Shown here: positions 18,013 to 27,905 of the stretch, in pieces
How positions within the stretch are numbered: the stretch's first letter is position 1
Layout of the letters: each line of letters opens with the position of its first letter
Assembly (NCBI RefSeq): GCF_017875835.1
Contig: NZ_JAGING010000001.1
Location: 1,364,001-1,428,000, forward strand
Origin: Psychrobacter sp. PL19
GTDB lineage: Bacteria > Pseudomonadota > Gammaproteobacteria > Pseudomonadales > Moraxellaceae
Direction: 5' to 3'
DNA length: 64,000 nucleotides
Position numbers and translations under genes: made by a program
The notes under the pieces: generated by a model
Told to the model about the DNA's origin: nothing
The model's input: the letters and a program-made list of their open reading frames with translations, nothing else
Database searches by the model: none

Positions 18013-19860
18013 TTAAAAACGATACTCATTACTTTGGATTCTATGGTACTCGGCGTCGTCGACTAGTGTAAATTGCTCATCTTTTGGTAGGAGCACCCAG
18101 AGTTTGTCATCGGTTTTAGACGAATCAAATCCAACCTCTTTTAACTTATTCTTTGAGTATTTAAAGGTACCTGTGGTCTCAAGGCTATCTTGTAATCGAA
18201 TAAATACCGGAATAGCATAAGTAGGTAGGTGTCTGGTCAATTCCGTTAATAAGGATTTTTGATAGGTATCATCGAAGTTAATGCCATCATGAAGCGTAAT
18301 AGCTGCCATACCTGCGCGGCCGTTGGTTCCTTTGATTTCAACGCCATAGACAATGGCTTCACCGACACCCTCACATTCGGCAATGATGTTTTCAACTTCA
18401 GTGGTAGATACATTCTCACCGCGCCAGCGGAACGTATCTCCGACTCGGTCGACAAATTGGCAATGCCTAAAGCCAATATCGCGCATTAGGTCACCGGTAT
18501 TAAAATATGAATCGCCCTTGACCAGTACATCATCGAAGATTTTAGACTTGGTTTTTTCTGGATCAGTGTAGCCCTCAAACGGTGCTTTGGGCGTAATTTC
18601 GCCTAATAGCAGACCGACTTCACCGAGCTTAACCTGTTGCATAAAACCGTCTTTGTTACGGACTGGTTCGTCTGCTTCTTGATCGTAAGCGACTAGCTTA
18701 TACGGCAGTGGACAGAATCCAACAGTGTTATCAAAGTTAAAAATATTACTGAAGCCAATATTACCTTCACTGGCAGCATAGACTTCAAGTACTTCTTCGA
18801 TACCAAAACGGTCTTTGAATTCTTTCCAAATACTGGTGCGCAGTCCATTACCAATCATCTTAGTCACTGGATTGTCTTTTTCAAATTGATCTGGTGGGGT
18901 ATCGAGCAGATACCGGCATAGCTCGCCCACGTAACCAAAGCTGGTGGCATTAAACTTGTGTATGTCTTGCCAAAAGTTAGTGGCAGAGAATTTACGTCGC
19001 AGCGCAATGGCGCTATTACCCGCTATGGCGCTGCTCCAACATACAATAATTCCTGTCCCGTGATATAAAGGTAAAGGAACATAAATCGTATCTTGGTCAG
19101 TGAGGTTTAGGGTGTGTCCGAATACTCCGTAGGCCTTCATCCAGCGACTGTGATTGAAGACCACTGCTTTAGGTAGTCCGGTCGTGCCAGAGGTAAAGAT
19201 ATACAACAAACCGTCTTTAGCATAGGCATTTTTGCTAGTGGCTGGAATCACTTTTGACTGCTCATGAATCAAAGGTCCTAATGAATTTAGACCTTGGGGT
19301 GCTTGATCAGTGTCTTGCTGGTTATGATAAGTGTCTTTATCTTCCCACCATAAATAGCTACCTTCAGGGATATCTATCTCTGCTCTAATTTGTTGAAAGG
19401 CATCAGTCATTTCAGCGCCAACGATGACCAGCTTTGGTTTTACCAAATTAATACTATGAATAAGCACTTTTCCACTTTGTGAGGTGTTGATGAGCGCAGC
19501 AATCGTGCCTGTTTTGGCAGCGGCCATGCACGCACATAATAATTCTGGCCGATTCTCAAGCGCCACACTAAAGACGTTACCTTTCTTAAGGCCTTTATTT
19601 AGTAAATAGTTGGCAAACTGGTTAGACCATTCATCGAATTGTTTATAGGTGAGCTGCATATCCTCGAACTTAATCGCAGTCGCATTGGGGTTGGCTTTTA
19701 CAGCCTTTGCAAAGGTAAAACCGAGACCAGTATGGACATCAGTGCGATTATCCGTAATAAACTTTATTCCTCGATATAGTTTTGGTATTTTTTTTATCAT
19801 GCTTGGCGCTTTAGCAAGCATTTTGGGCAGTGTAATCATATCCTGATGAGGCGTTATCAT
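18013..19860 (-). CDS. Long-chain/very-long-chain acyl-CoA synthetase (FATP type)
   Basis: 615 residues. AMP-forming adenylating enzyme of the fatty-acid transport protein/VLACS branch. The P-loop IFTSGTTGLPK is at 221-231. Further motifs are PLPLYHGTG, YAASEGNIGF, GYTDPEKTKSKIF and FNTGDLMRDIGFRHCQFVDRV with DTFRWRGENVSTTEVE. It should activate long-chain fatty acids to acyl-CoA. AAGGAT precedes the ATG. It is divergent from the SDR/monooxygenase fusion across a 577-bp spacer with two palindromes, so the two may share a regulator. Confidence 0.92.
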   Translation of the reverse strand: MITPHQDMITLPKMLAKAPSMIKKIPKLYRGIKFITDNRTDVHTGLGFTFAKAVKANPNATAIKFEDMQLTYKQFDEWSNQFANYLLNKGLKKGNVFSVALENRPELLCACMAAAKTGTIAALINTSQSGKVLIHSINLVKPKLVIVGAEMTDAFQQIRAEIDIPEGSYLWWEDKDTYHNQQDTDQAPQGLNSLGPLIHEQSKVIPATSKNAYAKDGLLYIFTSGTTGLPKAVVFNHSRWMKAYGVFGHTLNLTDQDTIYVPLPLYHGTGIIVCWSSAIAGNSAIALRRKFSATNFWQDIHKFNATSFGYVGELCRYLLDTPPDQFEKDNPVTKMIGNGLRTSIWKEFKDRFGIEEVLEVYAASEGNIGFSNIFNFDNTVGFCPLPYKLVAYDQEADEPVRNKDGFMQQVKLGEVGLLLGEITPKAPFEGYTDPEKTKSKIFDDVLVKGDSYFNTGDLMRDIGFRHCQFVDRVGDTFRWRGENVSTTEVENIIAECEGVGEAIVYGVEIKGTNGRAGMAAITLHDGINFDDTYQKSLLTELTRHLPTYAIPVFIRLQDSLETTGTFKYSKNKLKEVGFDSSKTDDKLWVLLPKDEQFTLVDDAEYHRIQSNEYRF

Positions 19861-20120
19861 ATATTATCCTTATATATGTTTTGACGTTTTTCTGAAGTTA
19901 AAGCGAGTACTACAGCAACATTGTGTGCATTATTCAAGCAGGTATCTGTTAAGCATATTAGAATATTAATAAGACTATTGCTATAGCTAGCATGAGTTTT
20001 ATTAACCTTAGCTATAATTGGCATTAAGGGTATCTATTAGGATGTTGAAGCTCTATGTCAGTTAATAGTAACTAATAACACTTATTTTATAGTCAACTCT
20101 GTCAGGCAATACTTAAGCGG

Positions 20121-20137
20121 ACAAGTTGATAACTTGT
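20121..20137. promoter_or_regulatory. Palindrome in the divergent fatty-acid/monooxygenase spacer
   Basis: ACAAGTTGATAACTTGT is a perfect 7-3-7 inverted repeat. It lies between two divergent genes and is a candidate repressor operator. No binding protein is identified. Confidence 0.4.
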
Positions 20138-20181
20138 TTAATTAAAACAGCTAACCTATACTAAGTTATCTGGATGATTGT

Positions 20182-20198
20182 TTGAGTAATTTACTCAA
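20182..20198. promoter_or_regulatory. Second palindrome in the same spacer
   Basis: TTGAGTAATTTACTCAA is a perfect 8-1-8 inverted repeat, 45 bp from the first palindrome and unrelated to it in sequence. It is a candidate operator. Confidence 0.4.
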
Positions 20199-20437
20199 CA
20201 AATAGTTACTAATTAAACTCTAATCTATCACAAGGTAAGGTCCATATCATTCTATAATTTGGTACAAACCCTTTTTTACGTTATTCAACTACTGTTCATT
20301 ATCTTTATTTTGCTGATCTGCTAACATGCCAATAAGTCTGGTTTCCCTGTTCTTTTGTCTCAGGATTTTTGCTTTTTTACTGTTTAGCAGTTATTTGTTT
20401 GGCAGCTGCTAATGAACACGCATGGAGAAATTTTAAT

Positions 20438-23053
20438 ATGGATATTAAAGAGGCACCTCAACGTTCTACCAAGGATCGTCTAGCAGATATTCTTTTGACC
20501 GCAGAACCCACCTATCAGTTCAATCGACTGAAGAGAATAATAGCAGGGCACTCATTTGAGGACCATCTGCGTCATAAAGTTCGAGGAAAACGTATATTAG
20601 TGACTGGTGCTTCCTCTGGGGTTGGTCGCGGTGCAGCATTAGGGTTATTAGAAGCGGGCGCGCATGTCTTGCTAGTGGCACGTCGCAGTGACCTACTAGA
20701 AGAAGTGGCCGCAGAAGCCGCTGATTATGAGGGTAAGGCTTTTATTTATACCTGTGACCTTAGTGTTGATGAAGACCGTGAAAAACTGATCAAGCAAATC
20801 ATCAATGAGCATGGTGGTGTTGATGTCATTATTAACAACGCTGGTCGGTCGATTCGCCGTTCTATTTATGAATCAGCTGATCGTCTCCATGATTACGAAC
20901 GGGTCATGAGTATCAACTACTTTGGTGCGATCAATCTAACGATTCCCTTGGTGGATCAGATGCGTATTGCGGGTACTGGTGGGCATGTGATTAATATCTC
21001 AACCATGGGCACCCAGCTGACAGGTACCCCACGTTTTAGTGCTTACATTGGCTCAAAGTCTGCGTTGGACGGCTTCGCTGAAAGCGTTGCCGCTGAGACT
21101 TATAATGATGGTATCAATTGGACGACGGTTCACTTGCCATTAACTCAGACTGCGATGATTGCGCCCGCTCAGAACGCGTGGCGTGGTTATCCCAAGCTAT
21201 CGCTTGAGGCGGGTGTGCATATGTTGCTATATGCGGTGGCTTATGAGCCGGTTCGTGTATGGCATCCGGGTATTTTAACCTTAGGTATAATAGACCGTCT
21301 ATTCACCACTAAGATGCTGAGACTTAAGGCGAGCGAGTTCCCGAAGTATAAGCCAGAAAAACCACTGCCTCGTGTGGCCATTATTGGTGCCGGCATGTCA
21401 GGGATTGCGATGGCAAAAACCCTGAAAACGGCCGGTTCAGATAATTTTGTGGTTTATGAAAAAGCTGATTCAGTTGGCGGTACTTGGCGGGATAATACTT
21501 ATCCCGGCTTAACTTGTGATGTGCCTGCGCATTTTTATTGTTACGAAGATGACCTGTCACCAAAATGGAGCCGCGTCTTTGCACCAGGCAGCGAGTTACG
21601 TGAATATTTTGAAAATGTCACTGAAAAGCGTGGGCTAACGGAACATATTAAGTTCAATAGTGAGATTGATGAAGCCACGTTCGAAGAGGGTCGCTGGAAG
21701 ATCAAAACTAAATCAGGGGACACTGATGAAGCAGATGTCTTGATCTGTGCCACGGGCGTTTTACATCACCCAAACATACCAGATATTAAAGGTATTGATA
21801 CCTTTAAGGGTGCAAGCTTCCATAGTGCACGCTGGGATCATGATGTGCCTCTAGATGGCAAACGTGTTGGGGTTATCGGTAATGGTTCAACAGGTGTGCA
21901 GATCGTAACCGCACTGTCTCAGCAATGTCAGCAAGTCACGTTATTTCAGCGTACGCCGCAATGGGTATTTAGTGCCCCGAACCCAGTGATTCCCAAATCA
22001 CTGCGCAAGCTCGCTGAAAAAGTACCGGCCTTACAGCGTTTAGCTTATAACGCCTCTGGTAAGCTATTCACCAGTCTATTCCGTGCGCCATTAAGCCCTG
22101 GCTGGCAGCGCAGTATATTCAGTATAGGCGCGAAACTCAGCCTGTCTAAAGTCAATAATGATAAATTACGTTCAAACCTAACGCCTGATTTTGCACCCAT
22201 GTGTAAGCGCATGATTACGTCACCCAAGTTTTATTCTGCGGTACAACAGGACAATGTTGACATCTGCACGGCTCATATTGACCGTATTGAGCCAACAGGT
22301 GTGGTTACTACCGACGGCCAATTGCACGAGTTTGATATTTTAGTATTTGCTACTGGCTTTCATGCGCAATCTTATATGCGTCCGATGCAAGTGACTGGTC
22401 GCGACGGATTACCGTTAGATACGGCATGGAATGAAGGCCCTATTGCTCATAACACTACTATGATTCCGGGCTTCCCGAACTTGTTTACCCTGATGGGTCC
22501 AAACAGCCCGATTGGTAACTCATCATTGGTGCCGATTGCTGAAGCACAGGCTGAGTACGTGATTAAGTGGATGGATCGTATGCGCCGTGAGGGTCTGAGC
22601 GAGATTGAACCGACTCAAGAAGCCACCGATGCCTTCTATGAAGAAGTCAATGAAGCCTTGGGCACGACCGTATGGACCAGTGGCTGTAATAGCTGGTATC
22701 TTAATGATGATGGACGCCCAATTCTATGGCCATGGCCACTAGACGAGCTCACCCGCCGTCTTACCACGATTGTTGAGTCAGACTTCCACATCAAGCGCAT
22801 AAACAATAATATGGCCGATACTGATGCAGTGCAGTCTCCCAAAAGCAAGGCAATACAGGAACAAGAGTCGCAAGCAGAGTTTGATAGTCAACTGCTAAAA
22901 ACAGATGGCGGTAGCACTAACCCATCAACAGCTAAGAGTAAAAAACCCTCAAAATCTGGTAAAAAAGTGGCCACAAAAACTGACAGCAAAATGTCGGCTG
23001 AAGTGGATGATAAGCCAGCAACACCTAAGCCAAAAGTGACAGTCAAGTCTTAA
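20438..23053 (+). CDS. Fusion of short-chain dehydrogenase and Baeyer-Villiger-type flavin monooxygenase
   Basis: 871 residues, two enzymes in one chain. The SDR part (about 45-300) has TGASSGVG at 56-63, NNAG, and the YIGSK catalytic pair Tyr203/Lys207. The flavoprotein part (about 310-790) has GAGMSG starting at Gly317, the Baeyer-Villiger fingerprint FKGASFHSARW at 456-466, a second Rossmann motif (GNGSTG) and the ATGF segment. The last 75 residues are Lys/Ser/Thr-rich and probably disordered. The ATG at 20438 follows a GGAG site; the longer frame would add a hydrophobic 23-residue leader without one. An alcohol-to-ketone-to-ester sequence is inferred. Confidence 0.9.
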   Translation: MDIKEAPQRSTKDRLADILLTAEPTYQFNRLKRIIAGHSFEDHLRHKVRGKRILVTGASSGVGRGAALGLLEAGAHVLLVARRSDLLEEVAAEAADYEGKAFIYTCDLSVDEDREKLIKQIINEHGGVDVIINNAGRSIRRSIYESADRLHDYERVMSINYFGAINLTIPLVDQMRIAGTGGHVINISTMGTQLTGTPRFSAYIGSKSALDGFAESVAAETYNDGINWTTVHLPLTQTAMIAPAQNAWRGYPKLSLEAGVHMLLYAVAYEPVRVWHPGILTLGIIDRLFTTKMLRLKASEFPKYKPEKPLPRVAIIGAGMSGIAMAKTLKTAGSDNFVVYEKADSVGGTWRDNTYPGLTCDVPAHFYCYEDDLSPKWSRVFAPGSELREYFENVTEKRGLTEHIKFNSEIDEATFEEGRWKIKTKSGDTDEADVLICATGVLHHPNIPDIKGIDTFKGASFHSARWDHDVPLDGKRVGVIGNGSTGVQIVTALSQQCQQVTLFQRTPQWVFSAPNPVIPKSLRKLAEKVPALQRLAYNASGKLFTSLFRAPLSPGWQRSIFSIGAKLSLSKVNNDKLRSNLTPDFAPMCKRMITSPKFYSAVQQDNVDICTAHIDRIEPTGVVTTDGQLHEFDILVFATGFHAQSYMRPMQVTGRDGLPLDTAWNEGPIAHNTTMIPGFPNLFTLMGPNSPIGNSSLVPIAEAQAEYVIKWMDRMRREGLSEIEPTQEATDAFYEEVNEALGTTVWTSGCNSWYLNDDGRPILWPWPLDELTRRLTTIVESDFHIKRINNNMADTDAVQSPKSKAIQEQESQAEFDSQLLKTDGGSTNPSTAKSKKPSKSGKKVATKTDSKMSAEVDDKPATPKPKVTVKS

Positions 23054-23106
23054 TCTTAGACTTAAGATATTGTGACATTTAAAATTTTTTGAAAAAGCTC
23101 ATTAAA

Positions 23107-23142
23107 AAAGGCCGCCTACTATTTATAGTAGGCGGCCTTTTT
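23107..23142. terminator. Bidirectional terminator between the fusion gene and lon
   Basis: A 15-bp perfect stem (23107-23121 with 23126-23140, loop TTTA) has A and T runs on its two sides. It serves both convergent genes. Confidence 0.9.
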
Positions 23143-23181
23143 AGGGTATTAACGTTATTAAGCTTTAGATTACTTATAACA

Positions 23182-25794
23182 TTAGCTATGTAGCGTTTTT
23201 TTAGAGGTCGTATCTACAGTCACTTTAGCAGGCTTAAGCGGTTGTGGCATACTTACTAATGCGACTTTTAATATCTCATCAATGGTCGCTACTGGCTGAA
23301 TAGTCAGGCCGGCCTTAACATTATCAGGGATGTCTACTAGATCGCGCTCGTTGCTCGCTGGAATCAATACGTGCTTGATACCGCCGCGATGCGCTGCCAA
23401 TAGCTTCTCTTTAAGACCACCGATGCGTAGTATTTTACCGCGCAAGGTGATTTCACCAGTCATAGCAATATCTGGGCGAATAGCAATACCAGTCAAGGCA
23501 GATACCAGCGCTGTCGTTAGCGCACCACCAGCAGATGGACCATCTTTTGGTGTGGCACCTTCTGGCATATGTACGTGGATATCGGTGGTTTTGACCGTTT
23601 CATAGTCGATACCTAAGCTATCACCACGGGCACGAACCACGCTCATGGCGGCACGAATTGATTCTTTCATCACATCGCCAAGCGAGCCGGTAAAGGTAAG
23701 TTCGCCTTTACCCTTCATGGCAACGGCTTCAATAGTGAGCAGTTCGCCACCCACTTGCGTCCATGCCAGACCAGTAATGCGACCAACTTCGGGCTCTTCT
23801 TCTGCCAGACCGTAGTCATATTGGTGCACACCAAGATAGTCATCGATATTAGTTTCATCGACCGTTACCAGCTTACGCTCATCTTTTTTCGGTGCGCGTG
23901 CGCCATGACTCTCAACTGAGCCGCGAACGATTTTGCGGCAGATTTTATTGACTTCACGTTCGAGGTTACGCACACCCGCTTCACGAGTATAACTACGCAC
24001 GATGCTGTGTAGAGCCGCTTCAACAATCTCAATTTCGCCTTCTTTGAGACCATTTTGCTTGATGGCTTTTGGCACTAGATATTTATGCGCAATATTAACT
24101 TTTTCTTCTTCGGTATAACCTGGCAGACGAATAACTTCCATCCGGTCAAGTAGCGCTGGAGGAATGTCCATACTGTTAGCGGTACAGATAAACATCACTT
24201 GCGACAAGTCTAAGTCCATATCTAAGTAATGATCGTTAAACTTATCATTTTGTGAGGGATCTAACACTTCTAACAGTGCTGATGCAGGATCGCCGCGGAA
24301 GTCTTGTGCCATTTTATCGACTTCATCTAATAAAAATAGTGGGTTTTTGACTTCTGCTTTCGCCAGTGATTGCACGATTTTACCTGGCATTGCGCCGATA
24401 TAAGTACGGCGATGACCACGAATTTCTGCTTCATCACGGACGCCGCCAAGCGCCATGCGTACAAACTTACGACCGGTTGCCCGAGCGATTGACTCACCCA
24501 GTGAGGTCTTACCAACCCCTGGAGGACCGACCAGACATAAAATCGGACCACGAAGCTTTTTCACTCGCGACTGCACTGCTAAGTATTCTAAGATACGGTC
24601 TTTGACATCTTGTAAGCCGTAGTGATCTTCATCTAAAGTGGTTTTGGCTTTTTCTAGATTGATAGATACCTTGGTGGTTGCATTCCACGGCGTGTCTAAA
24701 ATCCACTCAATATAGTTGCGGACTACCGAAGATTCAGAAGACGCGGGTGGCATCATTTTAAGTTTTTTAAACTCTTGCTCTGCTTTTTTGCGGACATCGT
24801 CGGGCAAATCAGCATTTTCAAGACGTTGCTCAAGTTCGCCAACATCATCATCGTTATCAAACGCGCCGTCACTCATATCTGACAGCTCGTTTTTAATGGC
24901 TTTCATTTTCTCATTTAAAAAATACTCGCGCTGATTGTCTTCCATCTGTTGGCGGACGGCATCTTGAATATCTTGTTCGATATTTTGTTCAGCACTCTGT
25001 TTAACTAAGTATTCTGTCAAAGTATTAATATGCGTTTTTAGATCATCATTTTCTAAAAACGACTGCTTGACGTCTAGATCCATCGAGACCCGGGTAGAGA
25101 CAAAGTACACCAGTTCAAGCAGGTCATCGATACGTTTAGCGACGCGCGTAAGCTCACGGGCATTACGCAGACGGGCATCGGCATAGCTTTCAAACAAGCT
25201 GGTCAGCGCTTTCATGGTGTTTTTTTGTTGGCTGTCGTCCATCGCTACGCTAATATCAGCACGCTCAAAGCTGGCCATCAATAGTTCGTCGTGGTTTTCT
25301 AGGGTATCGACTCGCGCACGGTATTGACCTTCGATCAGGACTTTAATGCAATTTTCATCGCTGTCATGCGGCATGGTACTAACGATGCGGCAAACGGTAC
25401 CGTATTGATATAAATTGTCTTGGTCAATATCCTCGGTCAGCGAATCTTTTTGCGCAACGACCAGCACTTTATCGCCATATTCAGCTTGTGCCAATTCAAC
25501 GGCTTTGACTGAAGGCGCACGCCCTACGAATAATGCAATTTGCATATGCGGATAGACGACCACGTCTCTCAACGCCAGTAGCGGCAGATAGCTGTCTATA
25601 TCATTATCTGGCTCAGCGTCCTTTATCGACTCAGCCGAGTGTTCAAAGTCAGCGCTTTCTGGATTAGTAGTCTCTTGTTGAGTGTCTTTCTTTTCAGCAC
25701 TTTCTTGCTCAATATTGTCTTTATCACTGTTTTCTTGATCGACGATTTCTTGTTCAAGATCGTCTTTTTTTAGGTTATTTTCATTATTACTCAT
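23182..25794 (-). CDS. lon: ATP-dependent protease Lon
   Basis: 870 residues. Order: Lon substrate-binding domain beginning at LPLLALRDVVVYPHM, AAA+ ATPase with Walker A GPPGVGKT at 423-430 and DEVDKM, then the protease domain with the catalytic Ser754 in DGPSAGG and Lys797 in GGLKEK. The first 60 residues are an acidic Glu/Asp/Asn-rich leader that is not found in E. coli Lon. AAGGGA lies before the ATG at 25794; the longer frame starting further upstream lacks such support. The 349-bp spacer 25795-26143 to the next gene shows no clear structure. Confidence 0.96.
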   Translation of the reverse strand: MSNNENNLKKDDLEQEIVDQENSDKDNIEQESAEKKDTQQETTNPESADFEHSAESIKDAEPDNDIDSYLPLLALRDVVVYPHMQIALFVGRAPSVKAVELAQAEYGDKVLVVAQKDSLTEDIDQDNLYQYGTVCRIVSTMPHDSDENCIKVLIEGQYRARVDTLENHDELLMASFERADISVAMDDSQQKNTMKALTSLFESYADARLRNARELTRVAKRIDDLLELVYFVSTRVSMDLDVKQSFLENDDLKTHINTLTEYLVKQSAEQNIEQDIQDAVRQQMEDNQREYFLNEKMKAIKNELSDMSDGAFDNDDDVGELEQRLENADLPDDVRKKAEQEFKKLKMMPPASSESSVVRNYIEWILDTPWNATTKVSINLEKAKTTLDEDHYGLQDVKDRILEYLAVQSRVKKLRGPILCLVGPPGVGKTSLGESIARATGRKFVRMALGGVRDEAEIRGHRRTYIGAMPGKIVQSLAKAEVKNPLFLLDEVDKMAQDFRGDPASALLEVLDPSQNDKFNDHYLDMDLDLSQVMFICTANSMDIPPALLDRMEVIRLPGYTEEEKVNIAHKYLVPKAIKQNGLKEGEIEIVEAALHSIVRSYTREAGVRNLEREVNKICRKIVRGSVESHGARAPKKDERKLVTVDETNIDDYLGVHQYDYGLAEEEPEVGRITGLAWTQVGGELLTIEAVAMKGKGELTFTGSLGDVMKESIRAAMSVVRARGDSLGIDYETVKTTDIHVHMPEGATPKDGPSAGGALTTALVSALTGIAIRPDIAMTGEITLRGKILRIGGLKEKLLAAHRGGIKHVLIPASNERDLVDIPDNVKAGLTIQPVATIDEILKVALVSMPQPLKPAKVTVDTTSKKTLHS

Positions 25795-26143
25795 ATGTAT
25801 CCCTTCCTCGTTAACCAGACTTGTAAAGTCAAGTTCGTGGCTCATGTTTATATAAATGGTGTCCCCATAAAAAATTGCAAGGCTTGCCATTCAACAGTAT
25901 AGAAAATAGCGTTTGGCTACCATCTGCTGGCGCATATCTATTAAGCTCTGCGCATAGGCTTTGCAGCGAAAATCAGGTAAAATGGCGCGCGTCCTAATAG
26001 TGGTTACAAACTATAGCAGTTTGAAGTCTTGAGACCATAGGGCGAAGCGAATAGGTCAGACAATGCGCGATACATTGATAAGCCATACAAATAAGCCATA
26101 CATTAAAGAGCTGGTTAGAGATTAAAGGAAAAGGGACGAGAAC

Positions 26144-27505
26144 ATGACAATCAATGCGGTATTACTGGCGGTAGTCATCATGCTGGGGCTGTCACTAGCG
26201 CGGGTACACGTGGTGCTAAGTTTGCTTATTGGGGCATTGGCAGGTGGGCTAATAGCGGGCTTAGGTGTGACAGATACCTTGGCGGCGTTTCAGGAAGGTA
26301 TCCGAAATGGGGCACAAATTGCGCTGTCTTATGCACTATTGGGAGCCTTTGCAGTAGCGATTGCTCATTCAGGATTGCCACAATCGCTGGCAGGCGCGGT
26401 TATCAAGCGTATTGATGCTGGCGGCACGAGCGGTATGATTAAGTATACCTTGTTTGCTGGTCTGGTGATGATGAGCTGCTTTAGCCAAAACTTAATTCCC
26501 ATTCATATTGCCTTTATTCCATTATTAGTACCGCCGCTATTATTGGCGTTTAACCGCATGCAGATTGATAGGCGTCTGATTGCCTGTTTGATTACCTTTG
26601 GTCTGGTAACCACTTATATGTTCATTCCATATGGGTTTGGTGATATTTATCTCAATCAAATTATGCTTAAAAACGTTGGTGAAGCTGGGATTGATATTAC
26701 TGATATTTCAGTCACCAAAGCGATGGCGATACCGGCATTGGGTATGTTCGTGGGTCTGCTGACGGCGATATTCATTAGCTATCGAAAACCGCGTGAGTAT
26801 AAGCAACTGGCAATCGATAAAGCGGCACAGGACAATGTCGTAGAGGGCGATGCATTAAGTAAAACGGCAGCAACTGCACAAACACAAAGTAAATTAAAAA
26901 CCCTAGTGGCCATAGTGGCCATTGTCACCGCCTTTGTGGTGCAGCTCTATACTGATTCGTTATTGCTCGGCTCTATGTTTGGCTTTGGGGTCTTTATGGC
27001 CACTGGCGTAGTCAAATGGGGTGAGGCAGATACGGTCTTTAACGACGGTATCAAGCTGATGGCGATGATTGGCTTTATTATGATAACCGCGCAGGGCTTT
27101 GCTGAAGTGATGAAAGCGACCGAGCAGATTCAGCCATTGGTTGACGGTGCGACCACATTATTCGGAGGCAATAAGGCGATGGCAGCATTTATTATGCTAT
27201 TGCTTGGTCTAATCGTGACCATGGGTATTGGCTCGTCATTCTCGACCATTCCTATTTTGGCAGCGATTTACGTCCCGTTATGTATTTCTTTAGGGTTTTC
27301 ACCATTAGCGACGGTCGCGATTATCGGTACTGCTGGCGCACTAGGGGATGCGGGTTCTCCAGCTTCGGATTCGACCCTTGGGCCAACGTCTGGTCTAAAC
27401 GTTGATGGGCAACATGACCATATCAAGGACAGCGTGGTACCGACCTTCATTCATTATAATATTCCATTATTGGCGTTCGGCTGGATTGCGGCGATGGTAT
27501 TGTAG
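26144..27505 (+). CDS. Na+/H+ antiporter-family carrier (YuiF-like)
   Basis: 453 residues, about twelve membrane segments. It begins AVLLAVVIMLGLSLARVHVV and contains ISYRKPREY in the loop region. Late motifs are GIGSSFSTIPILAAIYVPL and GDAGSPASDSTLGPTSGLN, the latter typical of the Na+/H+ antiporter-family proteins that include Bacillus YuiF. Some members are thought to carry amino acids, so the cargo is open. AGGAAAAGGGA precedes the ATG. It diverges from lon. Confidence 0.75.
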   Translation: MTINAVLLAVVIMLGLSLARVHVVLSLLIGALAGGLIAGLGVTDTLAAFQEGIRNGAQIALSYALLGAFAVAIAHSGLPQSLAGAVIKRIDAGGTSGMIKYTLFAGLVMMSCFSQNLIPIHIAFIPLLVPPLLLAFNRMQIDRRLIACLITFGLVTTYMFIPYGFGDIYLNQIMLKNVGEAGIDITDISVTKAMAIPALGMFVGLLTAIFISYRKPREYKQLAIDKAAQDNVVEGDALSKTAATAQTQSKLKTLVAIVAIVTAFVVQLYTDSLLLGSMFGFGVFMATGVVKWGEADTVFNDGIKLMAMIGFIMITAQGFAEVMKATEQIQPLVDGATTLFGGNKAMAAFIMLLLGLIVTMGIGSSFSTIPILAAIYVPLCISLGFSPLATVAIIGTAGALGDAGSPASDSTLGPTSGLNVDGQHDHIKDSVVPTFIHYNIPLLAFGWIAAMVL

Positions 27506-27563
27506 TTTTTATCCTTCTACCGGGAATGCCCAAGTATCTTGAGTTTAAATATTATCGCTATTA

Positions 27564-27601
27564 ACGGGTGTGAGTTATTTATTACTTACACTCGTTTTTT
27601 T
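27564..27601 (+). terminator. Terminator after the antiporter-family gene
   Basis: A 12-bp imperfect stem with wobble pairs (27564-27575 with 27584-27595) is followed by a T-run. It overlaps the 3' end of the convergent small gene. Confidence 0.65.
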
Positions 27602-27859
27602 ATCTAGATTTATAACATTTTCAACACTTTCGACAGTGGTATTATCAAAATCAGCCATATCGTGTTCAGCTAAAGCTAAAAAATTATCGCATTCATGTAG
27701 TAGGGCATTCAAGCGCTCAGGATTTATACTAGCCGCCAATTCAGTATCGCTAAAGTCGCCACTATTATTACTCGTGTTGATACTTTTAGTATCTGTTTCT
27801 GAGACCTCATCTTGAGCTTTAAGATGCTCATCCACATAGTCGGCGACTGATTTATTCAT
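27575..27859 (-). CDS. Small acidic hypothetical protein
   Basis: 94 residues, not recognised. It is acidic and mostly hydrophilic (MNKSVADYVDEHL ... ERLNALLHECDNFLALAEHD), with one amphipathic stretch around 48-70. AGAGG lies 12 nt before the ATG. It directly follows the 5-formyl-THF cyclo-ligase gene on the same strand, with 46 bp between them, so they may be co-transcribed. Confidence 0.55.
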   Translation of the reverse strand: MNKSVADYVDEHLKAQDEVSETDTKSINTSNNSGDFSDTELAASINPERLNALLHECDNFLALAEHDMADFDNTTVESVENVINLDKKTSVSNK

Positions 27860-27905
27860 AATGATTTTTAACCTCTGTATTTTAACCTTTATAATAATTG
27901 CTTTA

